Source: Rhodoferax sp. BLA1
GTDB taxonomy: Bacteria; Pseudomonadota; Gammaproteobacteria; Burkholderiales; Burkholderiaceae_C
Assembly (NCBI RefSeq): GCF_013416775.1
Contig: NZ_SZVI01000012.1
Location: 62,001-126,000 of the forward strand
Direction of reading: 5' to 3'
DNA: 64,000 nt
The notes below the pieces were generated by a model. That model did not search any database. It was not told where the DNA came from and saw only the letters and a list, made by a program, of their open reading frames with translations. Each line of letters starts with the position of its first letter. The first letter of the stretch is position 1. Below are positions 39,217 through 48,093 of the stretch, piece after piece. The position numbers and the translations under genes are program-made.

Positions 39217-40112
39217 CACCAGTCTCCTGAGGCGCCGCCGCCGCCAAAGTCGCCACCGCCACCCGAGCTGAAGCCGCCGCCACCGCCGCTGCCAAAACCG
39301 CCCCCGAACCCACCGCCGCCAAAGCCGCCACCCCCCCCTCCAAACCCGCTGCGGCCACCCGTGGATACACCGGACAGCAGGGTGAACACCAGCGCAGCCA
39401 CGGCAGCCAGTCCGGCGATCAGCAGGCTGCTGGTGAGTATCAAGGCGATGAACCCAGCCACACCGCCAGTCGCCAGAGAACCCAATCGTGATCCCAAAAT
39501 ACGTTTGGTAACGGCACCCACCACTGGCACCGCGATGAACATAAATATGCCTAAGTCCATCCAATTGAAACCATCGTCACCCGTTTGGCTGCCCGGCCCT
39601 GCCTGGGTGGGCAAGGGCAAGGCCTCGCCGGTGATCAGCGCCATCATCTGGTCGGTGGCAGCGTCCAGGCCGCCCGCGTAGTCACCCTGTTTAAAACGCG
39701 GCGTGATGGCCTGGTCAATGATGCGTTTGGCGGCCAGATCGGGAATGGCGCCTTCCAGAGTTTTGGCGACTTCGATGCGCACCCGCCGGTCGTTCAGCGC
39801 CACCACCAGCAACACACCGTCACCGATCTCTTTGCGACCGATTTTCCAGCTGTTGCCAACCCGGTTGGCATAGCTGGTGATGTCCTCGGGCTGGGTGGTC
39901 GGCACCAACAGCAGCACCAGTTGGGTCCCACGTGCCTGCTCAAAGGCCGTGAGTTTGGCCTCCAGCTGCTCACGCTGTGGGGCGCCCAGGGCGCCGCTTA
40001 TGTCGACCACATGGCCCGTCAGTGGTGGCACGGCCTGTTGCGCCAGGGCCACCCCCAGTGTCAACAGCCACCCCAGCAAACCGGCGGAGAGACCCGCCAA
40101 AAGACGCTTCAT
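39216..40112 (-). CDS. YgcG-like TPM-domain membrane protein with Gly-rich tail
   Basis: A 298-residue protein. A signal peptide (LAGLSAGLLGWLLTLGVALAQ) precedes the TPM domain (VVDISGALGAPQREQLEAKLTAFEQARGTQLVLLLVPTTQPEDI; NDRRVRIEVAKTLEGAIPD). Two membrane segments follow, and the end is a Gly/Phe/Ser-rich tail of about 45 residues. Such proteins accompany LemA, and their function is unknown. It overlaps lemA by four bases. The tail repeats are encoded by ccgccaccgcc-like DNA, a likely slippage site. Confidence 0.9.
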   Translation of the reverse strand: MKRLLAGLSAGLLGWLLTLGVALAQQAVPPLTGHVVDISGALGAPQREQLEAKLTAFEQARGTQLVLLLVPTTQPEDITSYANRVGNSWKIGRKEIGDGVLLVVALNDRRVRIEVAKTLEGAIPDLAAKRIIDQAITPRFKQGDYAGGLDAATDQMMALITGEALPLPTQAGPGSQTGDDGFNWMDLGIFMFIAVPVVGAVTKRILGSRLGSLATGGVAGFIALILTSSLLIAGLAAVAALVFTLLSGVSTGGRSGFGGGGGGFGGGGFGGGFGSGGGGGFSSGGGGDFGGGGASGDW

Positions 40113-40696
40113 TTTTTGTTGAAGTCAACCACCGGCGGGGCGCTTATCGCCGCTTCGTTCTGCACGGTGAAACCTTCCTTGGGGTGGTAACCAAACACCA
40201 TGGCGGTCAGGTTGCTCGGGAAACTGCGGGCCAACACGTTGTACTGCTGCACCGCCTGGATGTAGCGGTTGCGTGCCACGGTGACACGATTCTCGGTGCC
40301 CTCCAATTGCACACGCAGGTCTTTGAAACCTTCGTTGGTCTTGAGGTTGGGGTACTGCTCTGACACGGCCATCAGGCGGCTCAAGGCCGTCCCGAGTTCA
40401 CCCTGGGCGGCCTGGAATTTCTTGAAGGCCTCGGGATCGTTCAGCGTTTCGGGGGTCACCTGGATCGAAGTGGCTTTGGCGCGGGCTTCGATCACCTTGG
40501 TCAGGGTTTCTTGCTCAAACGCGGCTTCACCCTTGACGGTGGCGACAATATTGGGCACCAGGTCGGCGCGTCGCTGGTACTGGTTGAGCACCTCGCTCCA
40601 GGCGGACTTGGTCTGTTCGTCCAGACTCTGAAAATCGTTGTAGCCACAACCACCGAGCATCAGCGTGGCAGCAAGCACCAAGAACCAGCGTTTCAT
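40109..40696 (-). CDS. lemA: LemA family lipoprotein
   Basis: A 196-residue protein. A lipoprotein signal (RWFLVLAATLMLGGC) precedes the LemA helical core (NQYQRRADLVPNIVATVKGEAAFEQETLTKVIEARAKA; YPNLKTNEGFKDLRVQLEGTENRVTVARNRYIQAVQQYNVLARSFP). The start at 40696 (MKRWF) has gggag six bases upstream; two earlier in-frame ATGs are less well placed. It leads the three-gene TPM operon. Its role is unknown. Confidence 0.93.
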   Translation of the reverse strand: MKRWFLVLAATLMLGGCGYNDFQSLDEQTKSAWSEVLNQYQRRADLVPNIVATVKGEAAFEQETLTKVIEARAKATSIQVTPETLNDPEAFKKFQAAQGELGTALSRLMAVSEQYPNLKTNEGFKDLRVQLEGTENRVTVARNRYIQAVQQYNVLARSFPSNLTAMVFGYHPKEGFTVQNEAAISAPPVVDFNKK

Positions 40697-40860
40697 AGAC
40701 ATCTCCCAGCGAAAAAAAGACAACGGTAGCACAGGCATGCCTCGCCACTTCGTGGCGTTGGCGTGGAATTCAAGGCAGGTGTGTGTGTATTTGGCCAGTA
40801 GCGTTCACGTGGTGTCGAAAAGCAAAGGCAAAATCAGGCTCCATCTGAACAGGCCCCCAC

Positions 40861-41310
40861 ATGTCCAAAGCACCCCAAAAGCCCGCCGCCATCGGTGGCA
40901 GCGCTGACGAAACGGAAACCAGCTTCTACGAGGCGCTGCAAAGCGGCGACATTGAACGGCTGATGGCCTGCTGGGCCGATGAAGACGATGTGGTCTGCAT
41001 CCACCCCGGCAGCCCGCGCCTGGTGGGTCTGGGTGCCGTGCGCGCCGCCTTTGAGATGGTGCTCAGCCACGGCGCGGTGCGGATCCAGGTGGAATCCCTG
41101 CGCAAGATCGAGTCGATGACCAGCGCGGTGCACAGTGTGCGTGAACGCCTCGACATCCTCACCAGTGAAGGCTCGGTGGAGGCCTTTGCCATCGCCACCA
41201 ACGTGTATTTCAAGACAACCCAGGGTTGGCGCATGGTGGCCCACCATGTCAGCGCCGGTGGCTCACATGACTCTGAGGACATTTCTGACCCACCCCATGT
41301 TCTGCACTAA
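40861..41310 (+). CDS. SnoaL/DUF4440-like (NTF2-fold) protein
   Basis: A 149-residue protein. The pattern ETSFYEALQSGDIERLMACWADEDDVVCIHPGSPRLVGLGAVRAAFE and WRMVAHHVS is typical of the nuclear transport factor 2 fold. No catalytic role can be assigned from this. It stands alone upstream of the hydrolase pair. Confidence 0.85.
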   Translation: MSKAPQKPAAIGGSADETETSFYEALQSGDIERLMACWADEDDVVCIHPGSPRLVGLGAVRAAFEMVLSHGAVRIQVESLRKIESMTSAVHSVRERLDILTSEGSVEAFAIATNVYFKTTQGWRMVAHHVSAGGSHDSEDISDPPHVLH

Positions 41311-41317
41311 ATTGGCC

Positions 41318-41350
41318 TCTAGCCCTTATCAATAAAGGACAAGTAGCTAT
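41318..41350 (+). repeat. Intergenic repeat, copy 8, providing the start context of the next gene
   Basis: The copy reads ctagcccttatcaataaaggacaagtagctat. The right arm has changed from aagggct to aaggaca, giving an AGGA ribosome-like site, and the terminal ctat-g supplies the ATG of the hydrolase. Confidence 0.75.
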
Positions 41351-42335
41351 GAACTACATAGCTCCCTGGTGGTTGCCAGGCGGGCAGGCGCAAACCATCT
41401 GGCCGGCTCTTCACGCGCGCCGCCAGCAGACCCAGGCTACGGCCAAGACCACACCTTACCGGCGTGAGCGCTGGACCACACCGGACGCCGATTTCATCGA
41501 TCTGGACTGGTTGGACAGACCACCAGCGGGCACCTTGCTGGTGTTGTTCCACGGCCTGGAGGGGTCGTCCCGCAGCCATTACGCGCTGGCGTTTGCCGAG
41601 TATGCGCAGCAACAGGGCTTCAACTATGTGGTGCCGCACTTCCGGGGCTGCAGCGGCCAGATCAACCTGGCCCCACGCGCCTACCACTCGGGCGACTATG
41701 AGGAAATCGGCTGGGTGTTGCAGGCTTTGCGGCGCCGACACAGCGGGCGCATCCTGGCGGTGGGTGTGTCGCTGGGGGGCAACGCCTTGTTGCGCTGGGC
41801 AGAAGAAGCCGGGCAGAGCGCGGGCCAGGTGGTGGATGCGGTCGCCAGCATCTCCGCGCCGGTGGATCTGGCGGCCAGTGGCCGGGCCATCGGCCGCGGC
41901 TGGAACCGGCAGATCTACACCCGCATGTTCCTGGCCAGCATGAAACCCAAGGCGCTGCGCAAGTTGGCCCAGCACCCGGGCCTGTTCGATGCACAGGCGC
42001 TGCAGGCGGCCCAGGACCTGTATGCGTTTGACAACGTCTTCACCGCCCCGTTGCACGGCTTCAAAAACACCAACGATTACTGGGCGCGGGCCTCGGCCAA
42101 ACCACAGCTAGCCAGCATCCAGGTGCCGACCCTGCTGGTGAACGCCCTGAACGACCCGTTTGTACCTGGCCACAGCCTGCCCCACCTGCGCAGTGTGGGC
42201 CACCACGTGACCTTGTGGCAGCCCCGCCATGGTGGCCATGTGGGTTTTGCCGCAGGCAAACCGCCCGGCCATCTGCGCAGCTTGCCCGAGCAAGTGGGCG
42301 GCTGGCTGGCACAACACGGAGCTCCCCATGGATGA
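41349..42335 (+). CDS. YheT-type alpha/beta hydrolase
   Basis: A 328-residue hydrolase. The nucleophile elbow VGVSLGGNALLRW, the oxyanion region LVLFHGLEGSSRSHYA and the late HGGHVGF with the catalytic His are those of the YheT/EMB8 family. It probably cleaves medium-chain esters; the true substrate is not known. Its start codon lies in a repeat copy. It overlaps the next gene by eight bases. Confidence 0.93.
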   Translation: MNYIAPWWLPGGQAQTIWPALHARRQQTQATAKTTPYRRERWTTPDADFIDLDWLDRPPAGTLLVLFHGLEGSSRSHYALAFAEYAQQQGFNYVVPHFRGCSGQINLAPRAYHSGDYEEIGWVLQALRRRHSGRILAVGVSLGGNALLRWAEEAGQSAGQVVDAVASISAPVDLAASGRAIGRGWNRQIYTRMFLASMKPKALRKLAQHPGLFDAQALQAAQDLYAFDNVFTAPLHGFKNTNDYWARASAKPQLASIQVPTLLVNALNDPFVPGHSLPHLRSVGHHVTLWQPRHGGHVGFAAGKPPGHLRSLPEQVGGWLAQHGAPHG

Positions 42336-42867
42336 CATCGTCCACCAGGCCATGGCCAAGTGGCCCAACGTGCCCGACTGTTACGGCTGGCTGGGACTGG
42401 ACGCGCGTGGCAACTGGTACCTGCGCGACGACCAGGCACAAGCCGCCGGTACGTTTGCCAGCAGCTTGCCGGGCAGCAAGGGTTCGCTGTTGCAACACGA
42501 CAAACTGATCGACTTCATTGGTCGCAACTACAGCGCTGACAGTCTGGGTCGTTGGTTTTTCCAGAACGGGCCGCAGCGGGTGTTTGTGGAGCTGCAGATG
42601 GCACCGCTGGTCTGGCGGGTGCAGACCGACTTCTCGGTCAAGGACCACATCGGGCGTGATGCGTCTGTCCAGACGTGCTGGCTCGACGAACAAGGCCATC
42701 TGTTTTTGCAAACAGACACCGGGTTTGGCTTGGTGCACACCCAAGACATGGGCTTGGCGGCCGACGCAGTCGACCACGGTCTGTGGTTGCCCCAGGATGT
42801 GCTGAGCCAGGATGTGCCAGAGCGGTTCGGTTTTGTCCTTAGTCCCATGGCTATGCAAAATGTATAG
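42328..42867 (+). CDS. DUF2946-like conserved protein
   Basis: A 179-residue soluble protein. It opens MDDIVHQAMAKWPNVPDCYGWLGLDARGNWYLRDD, and GRWFFQNGPQRVFVELQMAPLVWRV is highly conserved in Burkholderiales, where it is, as I recall, annotated DUF2946. Function unknown. The eight-base overlap with the hydrolase suggests they work together. Its TAG stop codon is supplied by a repeat copy. Confidence 0.82.
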   Translation: MDDIVHQAMAKWPNVPDCYGWLGLDARGNWYLRDDQAQAAGTFASSLPGSKGSLLQHDKLIDFIGRNYSADSLGRWFFQNGPQRVFVELQMAPLVWRVQTDFSVKDHIGRDASVQTCWLDEQGHLFLQTDTGFGLVHTQDMGLAADAVDHGLWLPQDVLSQDVPERFGFVLSPMAMQNV

Positions 42868-42900
42868 CTGAATGCCCTTTTGAAATAAGGGCTTGAGGCC
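42861..42900 (-). repeat. Intergenic AGCCCTT/AAGGGCT repeat, copy 9
   Basis: The copy reads tgtatagctgaatgcccttttgaaataagggcttgaggcc, and its tag gives the stop codon of the preceding gene. The following 42901-43065 shows no gene. Confidence 0.8.
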
Positions 42901-43065
42901 AAAATTATCTTGAATTCAGGGCGAAATGCTGTGACCACTTTCAGAACAGGACGGCTGACCAGGCACCTGGGGCCGAGGTGATCAGCTCAAACAGAACCGT
43001 ATCAAAGCGTAGCTGTGCGGCCCAGGCCCGGAAAGCACCTACAATCCACGGTTCGCGTCAAGCAT

Positions 43066-43106
43066 GCGGCTGTAGCTCAGTGGATAGAGTATTGGCCTCC
43101 GAAGCC
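43066..43106 (+). pseudogene. Truncated tRNA-Arg (5' half)
   Basis: These 41 bases are identical to the first 41 of the intact tRNA-Arg 94 bases downstream, through the anticodon arm, and then diverge (tatagtcatccgg). It lacks the variable and T arms, so it cannot be functional. Confidence 0.92.
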
Positions 43107-43159
43107 TATAGTCATCCGGGCTCGCTGCGAAAATGTGAGTATTGGTCTTTTTTAGAGTT

Positions 43160-43235
43160 GCGGCTGTAGCTCAGTGGATAGAGTATTGGCCTCCGAAGCC
43201 AAGGGTCGTGGGTTCGATCCCCGCCAGCCGCACCA
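43160..43235 (+). tRNA. tRNA-Arg (anticodon CCG)
   Basis: The acceptor stem gcggctg pairs with cagccgc and is followed by an encoded ACCA end. The anticodon stem-loop ttggc-ctccgaa-gccaa gives CCG, reading the codon CGG. The T loop has gttcgatcc. It is 76 bases long with CCA, and it marks the left edge of a probable island. Confidence 0.96.
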
Positions 43236-43384
43236 TTCATAGGTTTGATGCTATCAAATTTGAGGCATCAAGTGGAATCTAGACCGGTGTCCAATAGTCA
43301 AACAGTAGTTTGACCTCGAAAAGGCCAATCGTCAGCTGTCTATTGCTTTAACCCACTGTGCCCTGGATGTGCCAAGGCTGTGCC

Positions 43385-43810
43385 TCAGGCAAGCATGATG
43401 AAACGGCAATTCAGGAAATATTGAGTATTGGTCTTGTGCCCTGGATCTTTGCACGAACAGCCGCCTTTTCTCATGCTTGCTGGTTTCGAAATCTGACTGA
43501 TCAGATTTGTCCAAGTCTGCCAACCGAGGACTGCCCCCCCGAAACCGCCTAAAACCACTGCTGCGACAAGTCCGGGCCAGGAGCGGACGCTGGTGAGTGA
43601 CAGCTTTTGAGCTGTAATTATCCGTACCAACAGCAAACCAAGTACCAGACCTTCACAGGCGTCATCTTTGAGTCCATAACTATCCGCCTCGGGCGTTCCG
43701 ACCTTGATTAACCACACAAGTGCAGTTCCGCCTAGCACGAGCTGCCTGACGATCGTGCTGACCACGGAGCTATAGGTACTCGCGCTCATTGCAATGTCAC
43801 TGAGCGCCAA
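43385..43810 (-). CDS. Hypothetical small membrane protein (uncertain)
   Basis: A 141-residue frame with two hydrophobic stretches (VVSTIVRQLVLGGTALVWLIKV and WPGLVAAVVLGGFGGAVLGW) and a Cys/Lys-rich end. No family is recognised and the ribosome site is poor. It lies between the tRNA and the RND operon on the same strand as the latter. It may be a remnant or a real small gene. Confidence 0.35.
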   Translation of the reverse strand: MALSDIAMSASTYSSVVSTIVRQLVLGGTALVWLIKVGTPEADSYGLKDDACEGLVLGLLLVRIITAQKLSLTSVRSWPGLVAAVVLGGFGGAVLGWQTWTNLISQISKPASMRKGGCSCKDPGHKTNTQYFLNCRFIMLA

Positions 43811-43825
43811 TACCGCTCGGCTTCT

Positions 43826-46800
43826 TTACAGAGGTGCATTCTCTGAGCCAACTGGCACGCCTATCTTTGCTGGACATGCTCCCATATCATGGACCGATGA
43901 TATGGGAGGCAAGCGGCGGACACCCTTCCTGACCCACTGCAAGGCGTCGTCCAGATAGCTGTACACCACCGGGATGACGAGGAGACTCAAGAAGGTCGAG
44001 GTGATCAGCCCGCCGATCACGACGATCGCCATCGGCGCGCGGAAGCTCGGGTCGGCGCCCATACCAAGGGCGATCGGCATCATGCCGGCGCCCATGGCGA
44101 TGGTCGTCATGACGATCGGGCGGACGCGCTTGCGGCACGCGTCGATGATCGCGTCCCAGCGATTCAGGCCTTGATCCCGGCGCGCGAGGATGATGTAGTC
44201 GATCAGCAGGATCGAGTTCTTCGTCGCGATGCCCATCAGCATGATCAATCCGATCATCGATGGCATCGACAGCGCTGATCCGGTGATGAACAGCGCCACG
44301 AACGCCCCCGGCACCGAGAGCAGGAGGGCGACCAGAATGGTCAGCGGTTGCACGAAGTCCTTCAGCAGCAAGACAAGTACCACGTAGATGCACAGAACGC
44401 CGGTCAGCATCGCCAAGGCGAAACCGGAAGCCAGTTCGCCCATCATCTCAGCGTCACCGCTTGAGGTCTGTGTCACGCCCAGCGGCAGTTTGCGCAGGCT
44501 GGGTAGGGCCAGGATGGCCTGTTCGACGTCACCCAGCTCGCGGCCATTCAACTCGATCTCGAAGTTGATGTTGCGTCTGCGGTCGTAGCGCGCAATCTCC
44601 GTCGGACCGCTACTGATCGCCAGCGTCGCGACGTTCTCCAGCGCCACGGGGCCGCGCGCACCGGGCACCGGCAGACGTTTGAGCGTCTCGAAGTCGTCGC
44701 GGGCGGCAGCGGAGAGCCTGACGACGACGGGTACCTGCCGCTCGCTCAGGTTCAGTCTGGCGAGTTCCTGATCGTTGTCGCCCATGGTCGCGACGCGCAG
44801 CGTTTCGGCGATCGCCTCCGAGGTGACGCCGAGGTCGGCCGCGCGTGCGAAATCGGGCCGCACGACCAGTTCGGGACGCACCAGGCCGGCGCTCGACGTG
44901 ATCGCGCCGATACCGGGGATTGTGCGCAGTTCGCGCTCTACCTCATGCGCGTGCTGTGCAAGTACCCGACCGTCCTCGCCAGCAAGTACCAGGACATGGT
45001 TGTCGCTTGATCCGATCCCGATGCGTACACCGGGCAGGCTGCCAAGTGCATCGCGAAGCTGCTCTTCGATTCTCTGTTTCTTCACGCCGGGGCGGTCGTT
45101 GCGATGCGCTATGTTGATCGTCAATACGGCCGTGCGAACGTTCGCGCCGGTATCGGCTGACCCGATCGCCGTGTAGACCATCTTGACGTGTTCGTTCTTC
45201 TGCACGATGTTGCGCGCGCGCTCGGCGATCGCCAGCGTTTCGTGCAGCTTGCTGCCGGGCGGCAGTGTGAGTGTCACCTGCGTTCGGGCGTCGTCGTCCG
45301 GCGGCATGAAGCCGCCGGGAAGTGTCGTTGCGAGCAGCAGGCCACCAACCAGGAAAACGAGGGCTCCGGCGACGGTCAGGAAACGGTGGCTAAGACTCCA
45401 GCGCGCCCATGACAGATACACGCCTATCCATAGAAGTCCCGGTTCTTCAGGTCTCTTCGGCGAACGCAACATGTAGGCCGCCATCATCGGCGTCACCAAG
45501 CGCGCGACGACGAGTGAGAAGAACGCTGCAATTGCCGCCGTCCAGCCAAACTGCACGAAGAATTTGCCGACAGTACCGCTCATGAATGCCGTTGGCAGGA
45601 ACACAGCAATCAGCGTGAAGGTCGTCGCGACGACTGCCAGACCGATCTCGTCGGCCGCCTCCACCGCCGCCTGCCACGGCGTCTTGCCCAACAGAAGGTG
45701 GCGCTCGATATTCTCGACCTCGACGATGGCGTCGTCGACCAGAATGCCGATGACCAATGACAGCGACAGCAGCGTCACCATATTGATCGTGAACCCCAGC
45801 AGATGGATAACCGCGAAGGTCGGTATCACCGAGAGCGGCAACGCGACCGCCGATACGAATGTAGCCCGCCAGTCGCGCAGAAACAGGAACACCACCAGTA
45901 AGGCAAGCACCGCCCCTTCGTAAAACAAGCCCATCGAGCCGTCGTAGCTCTCGACGACCGGATCGACGCGGTTGAAGGCTTCGGTGACCGAGATCGTCGG
46001 GTGCTTTTCTTTAAGCTGTTCAAGCGCAGCACGCACGCCTTCGGCGACATCGATCTCACCGGACCCGCGCATGCGCACAATCTCGAAGCCGACCACGGCC
46101 TTGCCGTCCAGAAGTGCGATCGATCGAGGCTCGGCCACCGTATCGGAGATTGACGCCACCTGATCAAGCCGGATGCTGCGGCCGTCGCTCAGCGTGAGCT
46201 CCAGCGCAGCCATCTCCTCCGCCGTCTGTACGGTGGCGAGGGTACGTACCGAATGTTCGCTGCCTCCGAAATCGGCACGGCCACCCGAGGCCTCCTGTTG
46301 TACCTGGCGCAACTGGCGCGAGATGTCGACCGCCGTCGCATTCAAGGCGAACAGACGCGCCGGATCAAGGTCGATACGCAGCTCGCGGGTGACGCCGCCA
46401 ACCCTCTTGACCGCGCCGACGCCGGGAACGGCAAGCAAGGTTTTGCTGACCTCGTTATCGACGAACCACGACAATGCTTCGTCGTCCAGGCGCGACGAGG
46501 CGATCGTATAGGTAACGATCGGCTCGCCGGAGAACTCCATTTTTTTGATCACGGGATCGCGCAGCTCAGCCGGAAGGTCCGAACGGATACGGGCGATGGC
46601 ATCGCGCACGTCGTCAATGGCTTCTTGCGTCGGTTTTTCGAGACGAAACTCGACCGTGATATCTACGTTGCTGTCAGTCAGGGTGCTCTGGATGTGCTTG
46701 ACGCCCTGGACCGTTGCGAGCGAGTTCTCGATCTTGCGTGCGACTTCGCTTTCGAGCTGCACAGGCGAGGCGCCGGGCAGCGCAGCCATCACGCTGATCG

Positions 46801-46936
46801 TCGGTACTTCAACATCGGGAAGATCCTGAATTTTCATCGCCCGGAAGGCCAGCAGGCCCGCGAAGGTCAGCATGATGAAGAGCAGGATGGCTGGGGTCGG
46901 ATTGCGGATCGACCAGGAGGAGATATTGAGTTTCAT
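43826..46936 (-). CDS. RND efflux pump permease (HAE1/AcrB-like)
   Basis: A 1036-residue inner-membrane pump with the usual two halves of six membrane helices and large periplasmic loops. Markers are NPTPAILLFIMLTFAGLLAF near the start, LPDVEVPTISVMAALPGASP, LLSLSLVIGILVDDAIVEVENIERHL (proton-relay Asp pair in TM4) and LSMPSMIGLIMLMGIATKNSILLID. It exports drugs or toxic organics with the proton gradient. It overlaps the adaptor gene by four bases and is the last gene of the OMF-MFP-RND operon. The exact substrate is unknown. Confidence 0.95.
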   Translation of the reverse strand: MKLNISSWSIRNPTPAILLFIMLTFAGLLAFRAMKIQDLPDVEVPTISVMAALPGASPVQLESEVARKIENSLATVQGVKHIQSTLTDSNVDITVEFRLEKPTQEAIDDVRDAIARIRSDLPAELRDPVIKKMEFSGEPIVTYTIASSRLDDEALSWFVDNEVSKTLLAVPGVGAVKRVGGVTRELRIDLDPARLFALNATAVDISRQLRQVQQEASGGRADFGGSEHSVRTLATVQTAEEMAALELTLSDGRSIRLDQVASISDTVAEPRSIALLDGKAVVGFEIVRMRGSGEIDVAEGVRAALEQLKEKHPTISVTEAFNRVDPVVESYDGSMGLFYEGAVLALLVVFLFLRDWRATFVSAVALPLSVIPTFAVIHLLGFTINMVTLLSLSLVIGILVDDAIVEVENIERHLLLGKTPWQAAVEAADEIGLAVVATTFTLIAVFLPTAFMSGTVGKFFVQFGWTAAIAAFFSLVVARLVTPMMAAYMLRSPKRPEEPGLLWIGVYLSWARWSLSHRFLTVAGALVFLVGGLLLATTLPGGFMPPDDDARTQVTLTLPPGSKLHETLAIAERARNIVQKNEHVKMVYTAIGSADTGANVRTAVLTINIAHRNDRPGVKKQRIEEQLRDALGSLPGVRIGIGSSDNHVLVLAGEDGRVLAQHAHEVERELRTIPGIGAITSSAGLVRPELVVRPDFARAADLGVTSEAIAETLRVATMGDNDQELARLNLSERQVPVVVRLSAAARDDFETLKRLPVPGARGPVALENVATLAISSGPTEIARYDRRRNINFEIELNGRELGDVEQAILALPSLRKLPLGVTQTSSGDAEMMGELASGFALAMLTGVLCIYVVLVLLLKDFVQPLTILVALLLSVPGAFVALFITGSALSMPSMIGLIMLMGIATKNSILLIDYIILARRDQGLNRWDAIIDACRKRVRPIVMTTIAMGAGMMPIALGMGADPSFRAPMAIVVIGGLITSTFLSLLVIPVVYSYLDDALQWVRKGVRRLPPISSVHDMGACPAKIGVPVGSENAPL

Positions 46937-48093
46937 CGCGTTCCTCCTGCGGCCGAGGCCGAAGCCACGGCTGACACATCCGTGACGACGCGAACGAGAT
47001 CGCCGTCGCCGATGAAACTCCCGCCGGAGGCGACCACGCGAGCTGACGCGTCGATGCCGCCGGTGATTTCGATGCGTGCTCCCGCGCGTCGTCCGACCGT
47101 CACCTTGGTCTGAATGACTCTGGAGTCCCGGTCAATACGTAGCACGTAGCTGAAACCGTCGCGCAACTGCACTGCGCTCAGCGGCAATGTCATGGCCTGC
47201 TCTGCGCCAAGGTCGAACTCGCCGCGCGCGAACATGCCGTCACGCGCCGGGGCGCCGGTCGGCAGGTCGACGTACACGAGGCCGTTGCGCGTCTGGAGAT
47301 TGACCTTAGGGGCAAGCATTCGTAACTTGCCTTCTATCGTCTCGCCGCCAACCGGAATCAGGCGTGCGGCCTGACCCGGACGCAGCTTGGCGAGGTCGAA
47401 TGCTGCGATCTCGGCACGCCATTCGAGTCGACCCCTGCGGATCAACCGGAACAGTTCCTGACCTGCGGGAAGCACCGCACCGACCGTGGCGCTACTGGCC
47501 GAGATGACGCCGTCGTCGGGGGCGTGCACCTGCGTCTGCGCCAGGCGCAGGCTCTGCGTTTTCTCGTCGGCCTGAGCCGCCTCCAGTTGCGCCCGGGCGG
47601 TGCGGTCGGCAGTGAGGTACTGCTGGATCTGTTGCGCCGAAATTGCGCCGGTCGTCTTGAGTTCGTCGGCGCGCTGCCTGTTGTCGATGGCTCCGGCGAG
47701 TGCCGCCTCGGCCTCGGCGACCCTGGCGCGGCTTCGTGCGAGTGCCGTCGTGACGGTGTCGGCAGCGAAAACGGCGAGTATCTGTCCGCGCCGGACACGA
47801 TCTCCCACCTCGACCTTGACCTCGGTCAGGCGCAGGCCATCTGCCTCGGTGCCGATGCTGGCTTCCTGCCAGGCCATGATGTTCCCGTTGGCGGAGATCC
47901 TGATCGGCAGCAGTGCCGGTTCGAGCGTTGTGGCACTTACAGCCAATGCAGGTTTAGCGACTGCGGCGCTCTCTTCGCTTGCGGTTGTGGTTGTGGTTGT
48001 GGTTGTGGTGGCGCTGCGCATGGACAATACAAAGACGATGGCGATGATCGCCGCGATGGTGGCAGTGGTGATGACCAAGCGGGGTTTTCTCAT
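46933..48093 (-). CDS. RND efflux periplasmic adaptor (membrane fusion protein)
   Basis: A 386-residue adaptor. An N-terminal membrane anchor (LVITTATIAAIIAIVFVLSM) is followed by a nine-Thr run, the lipoyl half-motif IGTEADGLRLTEVKVEVGDRVRRGQILAVF, an Ala-rich alpha-hairpin, and THVHAPDDGVISA-like VHAPDDGVISASSATVG. The ATG at 48093 shares one base with the upstream stop (TAATG). It bridges pump and outer-membrane channel. Confidence 0.94.
   Translation of the reverse strand: MRKPRLVITTATIAAIIAIVFVLSMRSATTTTTTTTTASEESAAVAKPALAVSATTLEPALLPIRISANGNIMAWQEASIGTEADGLRLTEVKVEVGDRVRRGQILAVFAADTVTTALARSRARVAEAEAALAGAIDNRQRADELKTTGAISAQQIQQYLTADRTARAQLEAAQADEKTQSLRLAQTQVHAPDDGVISASSATVGAVLPAGQELFRLIRRGRLEWRAEIAAFDLAKLRPGQAARLIPVGGETIEGKLRMLAPKVNLQTRNGLVYVDLPTGAPARDGMFARGEFDLGAEQAMTLPLSAVQLRDGFSYVLRIDRDSRVIQTKVTVGRRAGARIEITGGIDASARVVASGGSFIGDGDLVRVVTDVSAVASASAAGGTR
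47983..48006 (-). repeat. Tandem hexanucleotide (ggttgt)x4 inside the adaptor gene
   Basis: Four perfect copies of ggttgt on the plus strand encode most of the poly-Thr run after the membrane anchor of the adaptor. Confidence 0.9.
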
